A DNA stretch of 64,000 bases, taken from NCBI GenBank assembly GCA_030429495.1, contig JAUIFH010000006.1, positions 124,001 through 188,000 on the forward strand, written 5' to 3'. Below, one piece after another: positions 37,001 through 43,501 of this stretch. Positions within the stretch are counted from its first letter, which is position 1, and the number at the start of each line of letters is the position of its first letter. The stretch comes from Alphaproteobacteria bacterium (GTDB lineage Bacteria; Pseudomonadota; Alphaproteobacteria; Rhodobacterales; Rhodobacteraceae). Below the pieces are notes generated by a model. That model searched no databases and had not been told where the DNA came from. It was given only the letters and a program-made list of their open reading frames with translations. Both the position numbers and the translations under genes were made by a program.

Positions 37001-37070
37001 CGGCGACCGCGAACTCAGCTATGTGAAGCGCGGACGCACGATCGTTCTCAAGATCAAGGGCGACGGCTGA
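34008..37070 (+). CDS. Large single-pass membrane protein, GspL/PilM-like plus GspC/PilP-like
   Basis: Protein of 1020 aa from ATG 34008 (MKPAFALRLDHDSVTLLSR); the track start runs 91 codons into the SIMPL promoter. Residues 1-170 resemble the cytoplasmic actin-like part of GspL/PilM (LILPASQILYTEVDAPGPDRATRRSQIAHALE). Residues ~175-545 are acidic, Pro/Ala/Glu-rich and probably disordered. One membrane helix (LAIGIVAVAVLILVMTAVALW) lies near 555-580. A Pro/Ala-rich linker leads to residues ~945-1020, a small beta domain (GVFGSSSNRRALVRMPTGRYVKVKIGDRLDGGQV) like the periplasmic domain of GspC/PilP. No other secretion or pilus gene is nearby. Ribosome-binding site weak. Confidence 0.75.
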   Translation: MKPAFALRLDHDSVTLLSRAADGWVLAGSVALADPALGPALTRLRAQGDELAKAQSGGRLATKLILPASQILYTEVDAPGPDRATRRSQIAHALEGRTPYAVDDLVFDWSRNGPTVRVAVVAKMTLAEAEEFAEAHGFNPVSFVAIPEAVQFAGEPFFGQTSKAAAHMPEGETLTRDQDPVKVVDAPLPEDSAACGPAAAETDQPHAETAKDTPAPEAPEATAQTGAAELTEAESEEPATDDAAHDMEIDAEDTGAPLPDGEAEDDTEESAAPADDAFEDNLPDDAAPEVSFEALADIPDASSSEPGESPEDEAAKDSDADETAETDEPDGASGQEAATAGPLEDTSGAALPDDIQPRDLGVTEGLVPDGASELPDIDATASDLPEGLPDALPEDLDGSLGPEPAAAEAEAPFIAVDDLSGLDDPAAEADAPAVPIPAFSSRRPGGTVTPVPSLRAERAETTPAAVGESVLSRVTDGALPDTSADEAAPPPVTGNGKGIRTGLERALLKTLPDARHGTQAQLRARRAAPPGEDKTGPGPGGPFGAMSERRRPNTARLAIGIVAVAVLILVMTAVALWSIWFAALPDTETTTVAEAPAVTAPPEVSEAPAPAPEAIVEVAPTPAPAEPDATQAQTETPDIAPPATGTIWVDPPNVTGLPADNDTTTAGTPSITAALPPSHAEAVTPPALDTATTAADTAPPHQPLPPPFGTTFEFRPDGLIRATPEGVVTPDGITLVAGRPPVAPTPRPAGIAPEAATGEAAPPEAEPETIIAPADAPQPEAALAVPGTDTPPAPGGSAAPEAETAAQPSDAIAAAEAPLPPPVDPAHAALKPRPRPGAIVDATRARAAAAEAEARALAEALASATPQAVASSRLPKQRPKNLIRAVPSPDVEDAVAAAVASSVSVNPAPAATPAPAPATAKPEEIDEPEPTAPAPNIPTTVTVARQATIKNAIDLGDVNLIGVFGSSSNRRALVRMPTGRYVKVKIGDRLDGGQVAAIGDRELSYVKRGRTIVLKIKGDG

Positions 37071-37077
37071 AAACGAA

Positions 37078-37110
37078 GGGGCGCGAAGGCTCCTCCGCCC
37101 CCCGCGCCCC
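37078..37110. terminator. Possible terminator between the fusion gene and hpd
   Basis: GGGGCGCG (37078-37085) and CGCGCCCC (37103-37110) are an exact inverted repeat with a 17-base loop, placed between convergent genes. No T-run. Confidence 0.4.
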
Positions 37111-37135
37111 TGCTCCCCCCTGCGGGACCGCCGGT

Positions 37136-38230
37136 TTACCCGGCTTTCAACACTCCACGCGCGATCTGGTCGGCTTCGATGGATTCGAAAAGCGCCTTGA
37201 AGTTGCCCTCGCCGAAACCGTCATCGCCCTTGCGCTGGATAAATTCGAAGAAGATCGGCCCTATCACGGTCTTCGAGAAGATCTGCAAGAGGATCTTCGT
37301 CTCGCCGCCATCGACCACGCCCTCACCGTCGATCAGAACGCCATGCCGTGCCATCTCCTCGAGCGGCTCTTCATGGCCGACGACACGCTCGCGGCTCATC
37401 TCATAGTAGCTCATCGGCGGCTTCGGCATGAAGCGCAGGCCGCGGTCGTGGATCGCGTCGGTCGCGCCATAGATGTCCTCGGTCCCGACGGCGATATGCT
37501 GGATGCCCTCGCCGTTGTAGCGCTTCAGATATTCGACGATCTGGCCCGTCTCCCCGCGGTCCTCGTTGATCGGAATGCGGATGCGACCGCAGGGAGAGGT
37601 CAGGGCCCGTGAGTAGAGGCCGGAATGTTTGCCCTGGATGTCGAAGAAGCGGATTTCACGGAAATTGAAGAGATCGCCGTAGAACTTGAACCACGTGTCC
37701 ATGTTGCCCTTGTGGACGTTGTGGGTCAGGTGATCGAGGTAGTAGAAACCGACGCCCTCGGGCTTCGACTTGGATAGCCAGTCGAATTCCTCGTTGTAGG
37801 GCGAAGTCTCGTAATAATTGTCGATGAAGTAGATCAACGACCCGCCGATGCCGCGGATCGCCGGCACGTCCATGGTCTTGTCGTCGCCCTCATAGGGTTC
37901 CGCCCCCATCGCGACGGCGTGCTTGAACGCATGCTGCGCATCGACGACACGCCAGCCCATCGACGGCGCACAGGGTCCGTGCTCCTCCACGAAACGCGCG
38001 GCGAAGCTCTTCGGCTCGGCGTTCAGGATGTAGGTGATATCGCCCTGTTGCCAAAGCTCGATGTTCTTCGACCGGTGCCGGCCGACCAGTTCATAGCCCA
38101 TGCGCGCGAAGAGATGGCGCAACTCCTCCGGTTCGGGATGCGAGAACTCGACAAATTCGAACCCGTCGGTTCCGGCGGGGTTCTGGTCCGAAATCACGGA
38201 TTTCGGGGCGGAATGGGGAAATGGACCCAT
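37136..38230 (-). CDS. hpd: 4-hydroxyphenylpyruvate dioxygenase
   Basis: Protein of 364 aa; AGGAGA precedes ATG 38230. It converts 4-hydroxyphenylpyruvate to homogentisate in tyrosine breakdown, using Fe(II). The iron ligands are His167 in LDHLTHNV, His245 in GIQHIAVGT and Glu329 in PIFFEFIQRKGDDGFGEGNF. Two vicinal-oxygen-chelate domains are present and the length is normal. It is divergent from an Lrp-type gene with repeated motifs between them, so regulation by that protein is likely. Confidence 0.96.
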   Translation of the reverse strand: MGPFPHSAPKSVISDQNPAGTDGFEFVEFSHPEPEELRHLFARMGYELVGRHRSKNIELWQQGDITYILNAEPKSFAARFVEEHGPCAPSMGWRVVDAQHAFKHAVAMGAEPYEGDDKTMDVPAIRGIGGSLIYFIDNYYETSPYNEEFDWLSKSKPEGVGFYYLDHLTHNVHKGNMDTWFKFYGDLFNFREIRFFDIQGKHSGLYSRALTSPCGRIRIPINEDRGETGQIVEYLKRYNGEGIQHIAVGTEDIYGATDAIHDRGLRFMPKPPMSYYEMSRERVVGHEEPLEEMARHGVLIDGEGVVDGGETKILLQIFSKTVIGPIFFEFIQRKGDDGFGEGNFKALFESIEADQIARGVLKAG

Positions 38231-38350
38231 TGGACATATCTCCTGTGCGCGTTAATGACGATTTTACCGCACAAGTCACGCGTCTGTTGCGCGTTTGAAA
38301 TGAAATAATGATGTGCATATGCGCGTTTTACGCGCTATGATCATAATATC
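38231..38350. promoter_or_regulatory. hpd / Lrp divergent control region with phased GCGCGTT repeats
   Basis: GCGCGTT occurs three times in the same orientation at 38247, 38289 and 38321, that is 42 and 32 bp apart, near four and three helical turns. The last copy begins a perfect inverted repeat GCGCGT-TTT-ACGCGC (38321-38335). This AT-rich, repeat-bearing gap fits cooperative binding of the adjacent Lrp-type protein on one DNA face. Promoter elements were not fixed. Confidence 0.6.
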
Positions 38351-38824
38351 ATGCAAAATTCACGCATCGCACTCGATGAAACCGACTCACGGCTTCTGGC
38401 CGCGTTGCAACGTGATGCCCACCTGACCTCGCAGGAACTCGGCGAGGCGCTCAACCTTTCGCCCAGCCAGGCGGGCCGCAGGCGGCAACGGCTTGAGGCC
38501 GAAGGGCTGATCCAGAGTTATGCCGCGAAACTCGACCCCCTGCGGCTTGGCCTCGCGGTGCAGGCCTTCGTGCAGGTCCAGATGGCGCGCCACGGGGCAG
38601 AGACCACGTCGGCCTTTTCCCGTCTCGTCGCGACCCAGCCAGAGATCACATCTGCGTGGACCCTCACGGGCGACGCCGATTATCTTCTTCGCGTCTATTG
38701 CGAAGACCTCGCGGGCCTGAACAGACTGATTCATCAGGTCCTGCTTGCCCATCCGGCGGTTTCACGGGTGCAAAGCCAGATCGTGATGGACCAGTTCAAA
38801 CCCGACGCCCCCTTGCCAACTTGA
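38351..38824 (+). CDS. Lrp/AsnC-family regulator, probably of hpd
   Basis: Protein of 157 aa. The N-terminal helix-turn-helix (LDETDSRLLAALQRDAHLTSQELGEALNLSPSQAGRRRQRLEAEGLI) is followed by the RAM ligand-binding domain (VQAFVQVQMARHG, WTLTGDADYLLRVYCEDLAGLNRLI). It is divergent from hpd, which suggests control of tyrosine catabolism and self-control. There is no clear ribosome-binding site before ATG 38351, so the message may be leaderless. The Kef antiporter starts six bases after its stop. Confidence 0.92.
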   Translation: MQNSRIALDETDSRLLAALQRDAHLTSQELGEALNLSPSQAGRRRQRLEAEGLIQSYAAKLDPLRLGLAVQAFVQVQMARHGAETTSAFSRLVATQPEITSAWTLTGDADYLLRVYCEDLAGLNRLIHQVLLAHPAVSRVQSQIVMDQFKPDAPLPT

Positions 38825-38830
38825 GATTTC

Positions 38831-40711
38831 ATGGAAAGTTTTCTGTTTCAGGCCTCCCTCTACCTCATCGCCGTGGTGCTCGCGGTGCCGATCGCATCGC
38901 GGCTGGGTCTGGGGTCGGTCCTCGGCTACCTCATCGCCGGGATCGTGATCGGTCCGGTCTTCGGCTTCGTCGGGTCCGAGACGAAAGACCTTCAGCATTT
39001 CGCCGAATTCGGCGTCGTCATGATGCTGTTCCTCATCGGTCTGGAGCTGGAGCCGCGCGCCCTCTGGGGAATGCGCGACCGGCTGCTGGGGCTCGGCGGG
39101 TTGCAGATCGTGGTGACGGCGCTCGTCGTCACGCTTGGCGCGCTCGCACTCGGCCAGAGCTGGCGCATCGCGCTGACGCTCGGGATCATCCTGTCGCTGT
39201 CCTCGACCGCCATCGTGCTGCAAACGCTGTCGGAAAAGAACCTGATGTCCACGGCCGGCGGACGCAGCACCTTTTCCGTGCTGCTGATGCAGGACATCGC
39301 GGTGATCCCGATGCTCGCCTTCCTGCCGCTTCTGGCGCTGCCCGGTGCACGGGCGCTGGCGAAGGCGCAGGCCGCCGAAAGCCACGCGGCACTGCCGTTC
39401 CTGCAACAGCTTCCGGCATGGGGCGTGACGCTTGTCACCCTTGGCGCGGTCGCGGCGACCGTGCTGGCGGGCCACTACCTTGTCCGGCCGCTCTACACCT
39501 TCGTTCACCGCGCGCGCCTGCGTGAGGTCAACACCGCGCTTGCGCTGATGATCGTCGTGACCATCGCCACGCTGATGTTGATGGTCGGCCTGTCCCCCGC
39601 GCTCGGCGCATTCCTCGCCGGCGTCGTCCTTGCCAACTCCGAATTCCGCCACGAACTCGAATCCGATATCGCGCCGTTCAAGGGGCTGCTCCTCGGCCTC
39701 TTCTTCATCACCGTCGGCGCCGGGATCGACGTCGACATGCTTTTTGCTCAGCCCGTCACGCTCTTTGGCCTGACGCTTGCGCTGATGATCGCGAAGGGTG
39801 GCGTCCTCTATGTCCTCGGCAAGCTCTTCAAGCTGAAGGGACGCAACCAGTGGCTCTTCACGCTCGGCCTCGCGCAGGCCGGCGAATTCGGCTTCGTGCT
39901 GACCGCGTTCACCGTGAAGCAGCGCATCCTGCCCGAGGCGCTGGCGCAGCAACTTCTGCTCGTCATCGCATTGTCGATGTTCCTGACACCGCTGTTCTTC
40001 ATCCTCCACGACATCCTCGCCAAGCGGATGAAAGAGGAGGGCGAAGCGCATGAGGCCGACGAGATCGACGAACAACAGCCGATCATCATCGCCGGAGTGG
40101 GCCGCTTCGGTCAGGTGGTGAACCGGATGGTGACGATGTCGGGTTTCCGCACCACGGTTCTCGACCATGACCTTAAGGTGATCCAGCTTCTGCGACAGTT
40201 CGGCTTCAAGGGCTATGTCGGCGATCCGACCCGGCCGGAGCTTCTCCGCGCGGCCGGCCTTGGCCAGGCGCGCGTGCTTGTCGTCTGTCTCGACGACCGG
40301 GCGGCGTCTACTCGTCTGGTGTCGTACGCACGGCGCCAGCGCGAGGATCTGCACATCATCGCCCGCGCCCGCGACCGCGAGCATGTGTTCGAGCTATACC
40401 GCGCCGGCGCCGACGACATCGTGCGCGAGTACTTCGACGGCTCGCTCAGGGTCGCGCGCTACGTGCTTGAGAATGCCGGCCTGTCGGAATACGAGGCGCG
40501 CGAACTGGAAAAGACGTTCTACAAGCTCGACCGCGCCGCGGTCAGGGACCTCGCCGACCTTTGGAATCCCGACGTCCCGACCGAGAAGAACCCCGCCTAT
40601 ATCGCGCGCGCGCGCGAATTGAACCGGGAACTGGAAGCGGCCCTCCTCAACCGCTACTCGCAGACGCAGGAAGAGAAGGCCGAACCGCGCACCGACGCTG
40701 CGGCCGAATAG
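38831..40711 (+). CDS. CPA2-family monovalent cation:proton antiporter (Kef-type)
   Basis: Protein of 626 aa. Residues 1-390 contain about 12-13 membrane helices of the Na+/H+ exchanger fold (YLIAVVLAVPIASRLGLGSVLGYLIAGIVIG; FAEFGVVMMLFLIGLELEPRAL; LLGLFFITVGAGIDVDML). A TrkA-N/RCK nucleotide-binding domain follows at about 415-530 (PIIIAGVGRFGQVVNRMV). This is the KefB/KefC layout of glutathione-gated K+ efflux systems; the gating ligand here is unknown. It is six bases from the Lrp gene, likely co-transcribed by position only. The C-terminal tail is charged. Confidence 0.94.
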   Translation: MESFLFQASLYLIAVVLAVPIASRLGLGSVLGYLIAGIVIGPVFGFVGSETKDLQHFAEFGVVMMLFLIGLELEPRALWGMRDRLLGLGGLQIVVTALVVTLGALALGQSWRIALTLGIILSLSSTAIVLQTLSEKNLMSTAGGRSTFSVLLMQDIAVIPMLAFLPLLALPGARALAKAQAAESHAALPFLQQLPAWGVTLVTLGAVAATVLAGHYLVRPLYTFVHRARLREVNTALALMIVVTIATLMLMVGLSPALGAFLAGVVLANSEFRHELESDIAPFKGLLLGLFFITVGAGIDVDMLFAQPVTLFGLTLALMIAKGGVLYVLGKLFKLKGRNQWLFTLGLAQAGEFGFVLTAFTVKQRILPEALAQQLLLVIALSMFLTPLFFILHDILAKRMKEEGEAHEADEIDEQQPIIIAGVGRFGQVVNRMVTMSGFRTTVLDHDLKVIQLLRQFGFKGYVGDPTRPELLRAAGLGQARVLVVCLDDRAASTRLVSYARRQREDLHIIARARDREHVFELYRAGADDIVREYFDGSLRVARYVLENAGLSEYEARELEKTFYKLDRAAVRDLADLWNPDVPTEKNPAYIARARELNRELEAALLNRYSQTQEEKAEPRTDAAAE

Positions 40712-40713
40712 TA

Positions 40714-40776
40714 CGTTTCGGGATTCGACTGAAACGACAACGGTCAGAGATCGAATCTCTATCGTTCGAGTTCTGA
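40714..40776 (+). repeat. Dispersed two-hairpin element, copy A
   Basis: A 63-bp element starting CGTTTCGGG. It has a small arm GTTTC-N11-GAAAC, then a longer hairpin TCAGA...TCTGA with GTTCGA in the 3' arm. Copy B at 55281-55343 aligns without gaps, with about 45 of 63 positions identical, and several changes keep base pairs. It lies just after the antiporter stop, facing the convergent DUF1467 gene, so it may also act as a terminator. Confidence 0.75.
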
Positions 40777-40802
40777 CGCGATACCAGCCCGAGAGATGGG
40801 CG

Positions 40803-41090
40803 CTATTCGCCCGCTGGCGCCTCCGGCCCCAGCCGGCCGAACCAGTCGATATCGCGGAGAGTGACCGCGCCCGACAGGATCACGCTCGCGATGACCGACC
40901 ACAGGACGATGGCGATCATCGTCGTCGCCACGACCTTGCGCTTCAGATGCACCTCGGCCGGCGCGCCGGCCGGCGTTCCGGGCACGACCTCGCCGACATC
41001 GGCCTGGCTTTTGGGCCGGATCTGCAGCGCGATGAAGAAGACGAGGAACCAGATAACCGCGAAAAGAACAATGCCACCCGTGAGGTTCAT
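40803..41090 (-). CDS. DUF1467 family membrane protein
   Basis: Protein of 95 aa with two membrane helices (IVLFAVIWFLVFFIALQI and VVATTMIAIVLWSVIASVIL). RPKSQADVGEVVPGTPAGAPAE between them is the DUF1467 pattern. Its ATG shares one base with the mce stop (TGATG), so the two are translated together, an arrangement common in alphaproteobacteria. Function unknown. Confidence 0.9.
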   Translation of the reverse strand: MNLTGGIVLFAVIWFLVFFIALQIRPKSQADVGEVVPGTPAGAPAEVHLKRKVVATTMIAIVLWSVIASVILSGAVTLRDIDWFGRLGPEAPAGE

Positions 41091-41494
41091 CAGACCTGCT
41101 CCAGCTCCACAAGGCAGCCGTTGAAGTCCTTCGGATGCAGGAACAGGACCGGCTTGCCATGCGCGCCGATCTTCGGCTCGCCTGTACCCAGAACGCGCGC
41201 GCCTTCCGCCTTCAGCCTGTCGCGCGCGGCGAGGATGTCGTCCACCTCGTAGCAGATATGATGGATGCCGCCGGCCGGGTTCTTTTCCAGAAAGCCCGCG
41301 ATCGGCGAGGCTTCCCCGAGAGGGTAGAGCAGTTCGATCTTGGTGTTCGGCAGGTCGATGAAGACGACGGTGACGCCGTGATCAGGTTCGTCCTGCGGAT
41401 CACGCACAACCGCGCCCAGCGTGTCACGATACTGCGCTGCCGCGGCCTCGAGATCGGGCACGGCGATGGCGACATGGTTCAGGCGTCCGATCAT
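41090..41494 (-). CDS. mce: Methylmalonyl-CoA epimerase
   Basis: Protein of 134 aa, vicinal-oxygen-chelate fold. MIGRLNHVAIAVPDLEAAAAQYRDTLGA supplies the first metal His, FIDLPNTKIELLYPLGEASPIAGFLEKNPAGGIHHICYEVDD the central ligands, and PKDFNGCLVELEQV the terminal Glu. It interconverts (R)- and (S)-methylmalonyl-CoA, between propionyl-CoA carboxylase and mutase. Length and motifs are typical. It is the upstream member of the pair with DUF1467. Confidence 0.95.
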   Translation of the reverse strand: MIGRLNHVAIAVPDLEAAAAQYRDTLGAVVRDPQDEPDHGVTVVFIDLPNTKIELLYPLGEASPIAGFLEKNPAGGIHHICYEVDDILAARDRLKAEGARVLGTGEPKIGAHGKPVLFLHPKDFNGCLVELEQV

Positions 41495-41643
41495 GCTTTC
41501 CTCCGTCTATCGTGTTTCCTGCCTTATGCGGCGGCGGGCGCTGCTCCGCAAGCACCCGCAATGCCGCAGCGGGGTTTACCGCCTGTTAGCCATTACCTGC
41601 CTTACTGCCGGGAATGACAGCCCCGCCAGAGAAGGAGGCGCAG

Positions 41644-42363
41644 ATGGCCGACGACCTTTCAGATTTCATCGCGACCCGCGCGGCCGGCGTGGAACGGCCG
41701 CTGCAGGGGCTGACGGTTCTGGTGGTCGAGGACAGCCGCTTCGCGTGCGAGGCGATGCGGCTCATGTGTCTGCGTTCCGGGGCGCGCATCCGCCGTGCAG
41801 ACTGCCTGCGCTCGGCACATCGCCACCTTCAAAGCTACCGACCGACCGTGGCGATTGTCGATCTCGGCCTTCCCGACGGGTCCGGGCTGGACCTGATCGC
41901 CAGCCTTGCCGGCCACCACCCGCGAATACCGGCGATCCTTGGCACCAGTGGCGATGGCGCGGCAGAGGGCACCGCACTTGCGGCCGGCGCGGATGGGTTC
42001 CTCGCCAAGCCGCTCGACAGCCTCTCGGCGTTTCAGGATGCGATCCTTGCGGCGCTTCCCGCCTACCCCCGGCCTGCCGCGCATGTACCGGGCGCGGCGG
42101 ACCGCATCGCGCCCGATCCGCTTGCCTTACACGATGACCTCGTCCTCGCTGCCGGCATCCTTGGTCACGGGGCTGCGGGCGCGGAACTCGACTACGTCGC
42201 GCAATTCCTCGCCGGTGTCGCGATCACCGCCCATGACGGACCGCTGCAGGCCGCGGCCGAAGCGCTGGCGCGCGACCGCCAGGCAGGCCGCGCGACATCC
42301 GCCCCGGTCAATCGCATCAGCGGGCTCGTGCGCGACCGGCTTGCCGCCTGCGTGCCGTTCTGA
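41644..42363 (+). CDS. Single-receiver response regulator with unknown C-terminus
   Basis: Protein of 239 aa from ATG 41644, preceded by AAGGAGG; the track start is ten codons early. Residues ~30-150 are a CheY-type receiver: VLVVEDSRFACEAM (acidic pair), VAIVDLGLPDGSGLDL (phospho-acceptor Asp), GTSGDG and FLAKPLD (switch Lys). The C-terminal ~85 residues (HDDLVLAAGILGHGAAGAELDYVAQFLAG...) are helical and carry no known output domain. No kinase gene is adjacent. It could be a phosphorelay or motility-type adaptor; the sequence does not say. Confidence 0.88.
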   Translation: MADDLSDFIATRAAGVERPLQGLTVLVVEDSRFACEAMRLMCLRSGARIRRADCLRSAHRHLQSYRPTVAIVDLGLPDGSGLDLIASLAGHHPRIPAILGTSGDGAAEGTALAAGADGFLAKPLDSLSAFQDAILAALPAYPRPAAHVPGAADRIAPDPLALHDDLVLAAGILGHGAAGAELDYVAQFLAGVAITAHDGPLQAAAEALARDRQAGRATSAPVNRISGLVRDRLAACVPF

Positions 42364-42369
42364 TGGGAC

Positions 42370-43092
42370 TCACATGCCGGCCAGCGCCGGGTCCCGCGCC
42401 ACGAGAACCGGCCGCGTCAGATCGGACAGGCTGGTCCTCTGGCGGCCATCTGCATCGAAGTTTGCGGGGTCAAGCCAGCGCGTGAACGCGGCCTCCAGCA
42501 CCGGCCATTCCGCGTCAATCGCTGCGAACCACGCGGTATCGCGGTTGCGCCCCTTGATGACCGCAGCCTGCCGGAACACCCCTTCATAGCTCAGCCCCAA
42601 CCGCTCTGCCGCCCGGCGCGACCCGAGGTTCAGGGCATTGCATTTCCATTCGTAACGCCGGTATCCGGCCTCGAAGGCCCAGCGCATCATCAGGATCATC
42701 GCCTCGGTCGCGGCGCGCCCCTTCTGGAGCGCCGGTGACAGATTGATATGTCCGACCTCGATACAGCCCATCGCCGGGTCGATCCGCAGATAGCTCGCGA
42801 CCCCCGCGGCCCGGCCCGTGTCCCGGTCGATCAGGGCGACAAACCATGGATCCTCGCGCCCCGCCATGCTCTCTGCCCAGCCGCGATACCCCGCCTCGTC
42901 CGCGAAGGGCCCATAGGGCATGTAGTCCCAGATCGCATCGCTTGCGCGGTTGGCCGCATGCAGGTCGGCCGCGTGGCGCGCCGGATCCAGCCGTTCCAGC
43001 CGGACATAGCGCCCGTCGATCGCCGCCCAGCCGGGCCGGGCGCGTGGGCTCCAGCCCGGCACCGCACGCCCCAGATTTCCTTCGCCGCCCAT
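42370..43092 (-). CDS. GNAT acetyltransferase, RimJ/RimL type
   Basis: Protein of 240 aa. WAAIDGRYVRLERLDPARHAADLHAAN, CIEVGHINLSPALQKGRAATEAMILMMRWAFE and KCNALNLGSRRAAERLGLSYEGVFRQAAVIKGRNRDTAWFA match the RimJ/RimL branch that acetylates protein N-termini or small molecules. Length is typical. Single gene, convergent with the receiver gene (six-base gap). Acceptor unknown. Confidence 0.9.
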   Translation of the reverse strand: MGGEGNLGRAVPGWSPRARPGWAAIDGRYVRLERLDPARHAADLHAANRASDAIWDYMPYGPFADEAGYRGWAESMAGREDPWFVALIDRDTGRAAGVASYLRIDPAMGCIEVGHINLSPALQKGRAATEAMILMMRWAFEAGYRRYEWKCNALNLGSRRAAERLGLSYEGVFRQAAVIKGRNRDTAWFAAIDAEWPVLEAAFTRWLDPANFDADGRQRTSLSDLTRPVLVARDPALAGM

Positions 43093-43267
43093 CCCGTGCC
43101 CCCGTTCGTTTTCGTGCTCATCATAGGTCGGCGCCTAGGGCTGGCAAGCATCCCGCCGTCGCCAAAATGGTCCGGAATCGCCCCGAACCGGACCCGCCCC
43201 TTCCCCATTCCTGCCGCAATCCGACGCGAAATTCGTTTCAACACGCACTGTTATGGGGATGACGGAC

Positions 43268-43396
43268 ATGGCGGAGAGCATTATTCGCATCGCGACGAAC
43301 GAAAAGCTGGTCAAGGGCGTCCACTGGACGGTCTTCTCGATCGGTCTCACCTCGCTGGTCTTCTCGATCGCCGCCACGGCCGCCTCGGCGTTCTGA
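43268..43396 (+). CDS. Small single-pass membrane peptide
   Basis: A 42-aa frame below the track cutoff: MAESIIRIATNEKLVKGVHWTVFSIGLT... ending AATAASAF. GGGGA lies eight bases before ATG 43268; in-frame ATGs at 43253 and 43259 would add up to five residues but lack such a site. A basic-amphipathic start is followed by one hydrophobic helix (WTVFSIGLTSLVFSIAATAA). A strong bidirectional terminator lies 40 bases downstream, which supports a transcribed gene. No function assigned. Confidence 0.6.
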   Translation: MAESIIRIATNEKLVKGVHWTVFSIGLTSLVFSIAATAASAF

Positions 43397-43436
43397 AGGC
43401 AAGCCGGACCTCAAGTCGGGCCGGGCACGAAACCAG

Positions 43437-43465
43437 AAAAGCCGCACCCACCGGGTGCGGCTTTT
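43437..43465. terminator. Bidirectional intrinsic terminator
   Basis: AAAA-GCCGCACCC-ACC-GGGTGCGGC-TTTT is a perfect nine-pair stem with A- and T-runs on both sides. It can end the small-peptide transcript rightward and the aspS transcript leftward. Confidence 0.9.
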
Positions 43466-43501
43466 CCATGTCGGGGGCCTGCGGCACAGCGGCCGCCACC
43501 C

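Noticed and set aside
38762-40384. 540-aa minus-strand ORF over the Kef antiporter
   Set aside because: Low-complexity His/Gln/Glu/Arg composition typical of an antisense frame; the plus frame has clear membrane helices and an RCK domain.
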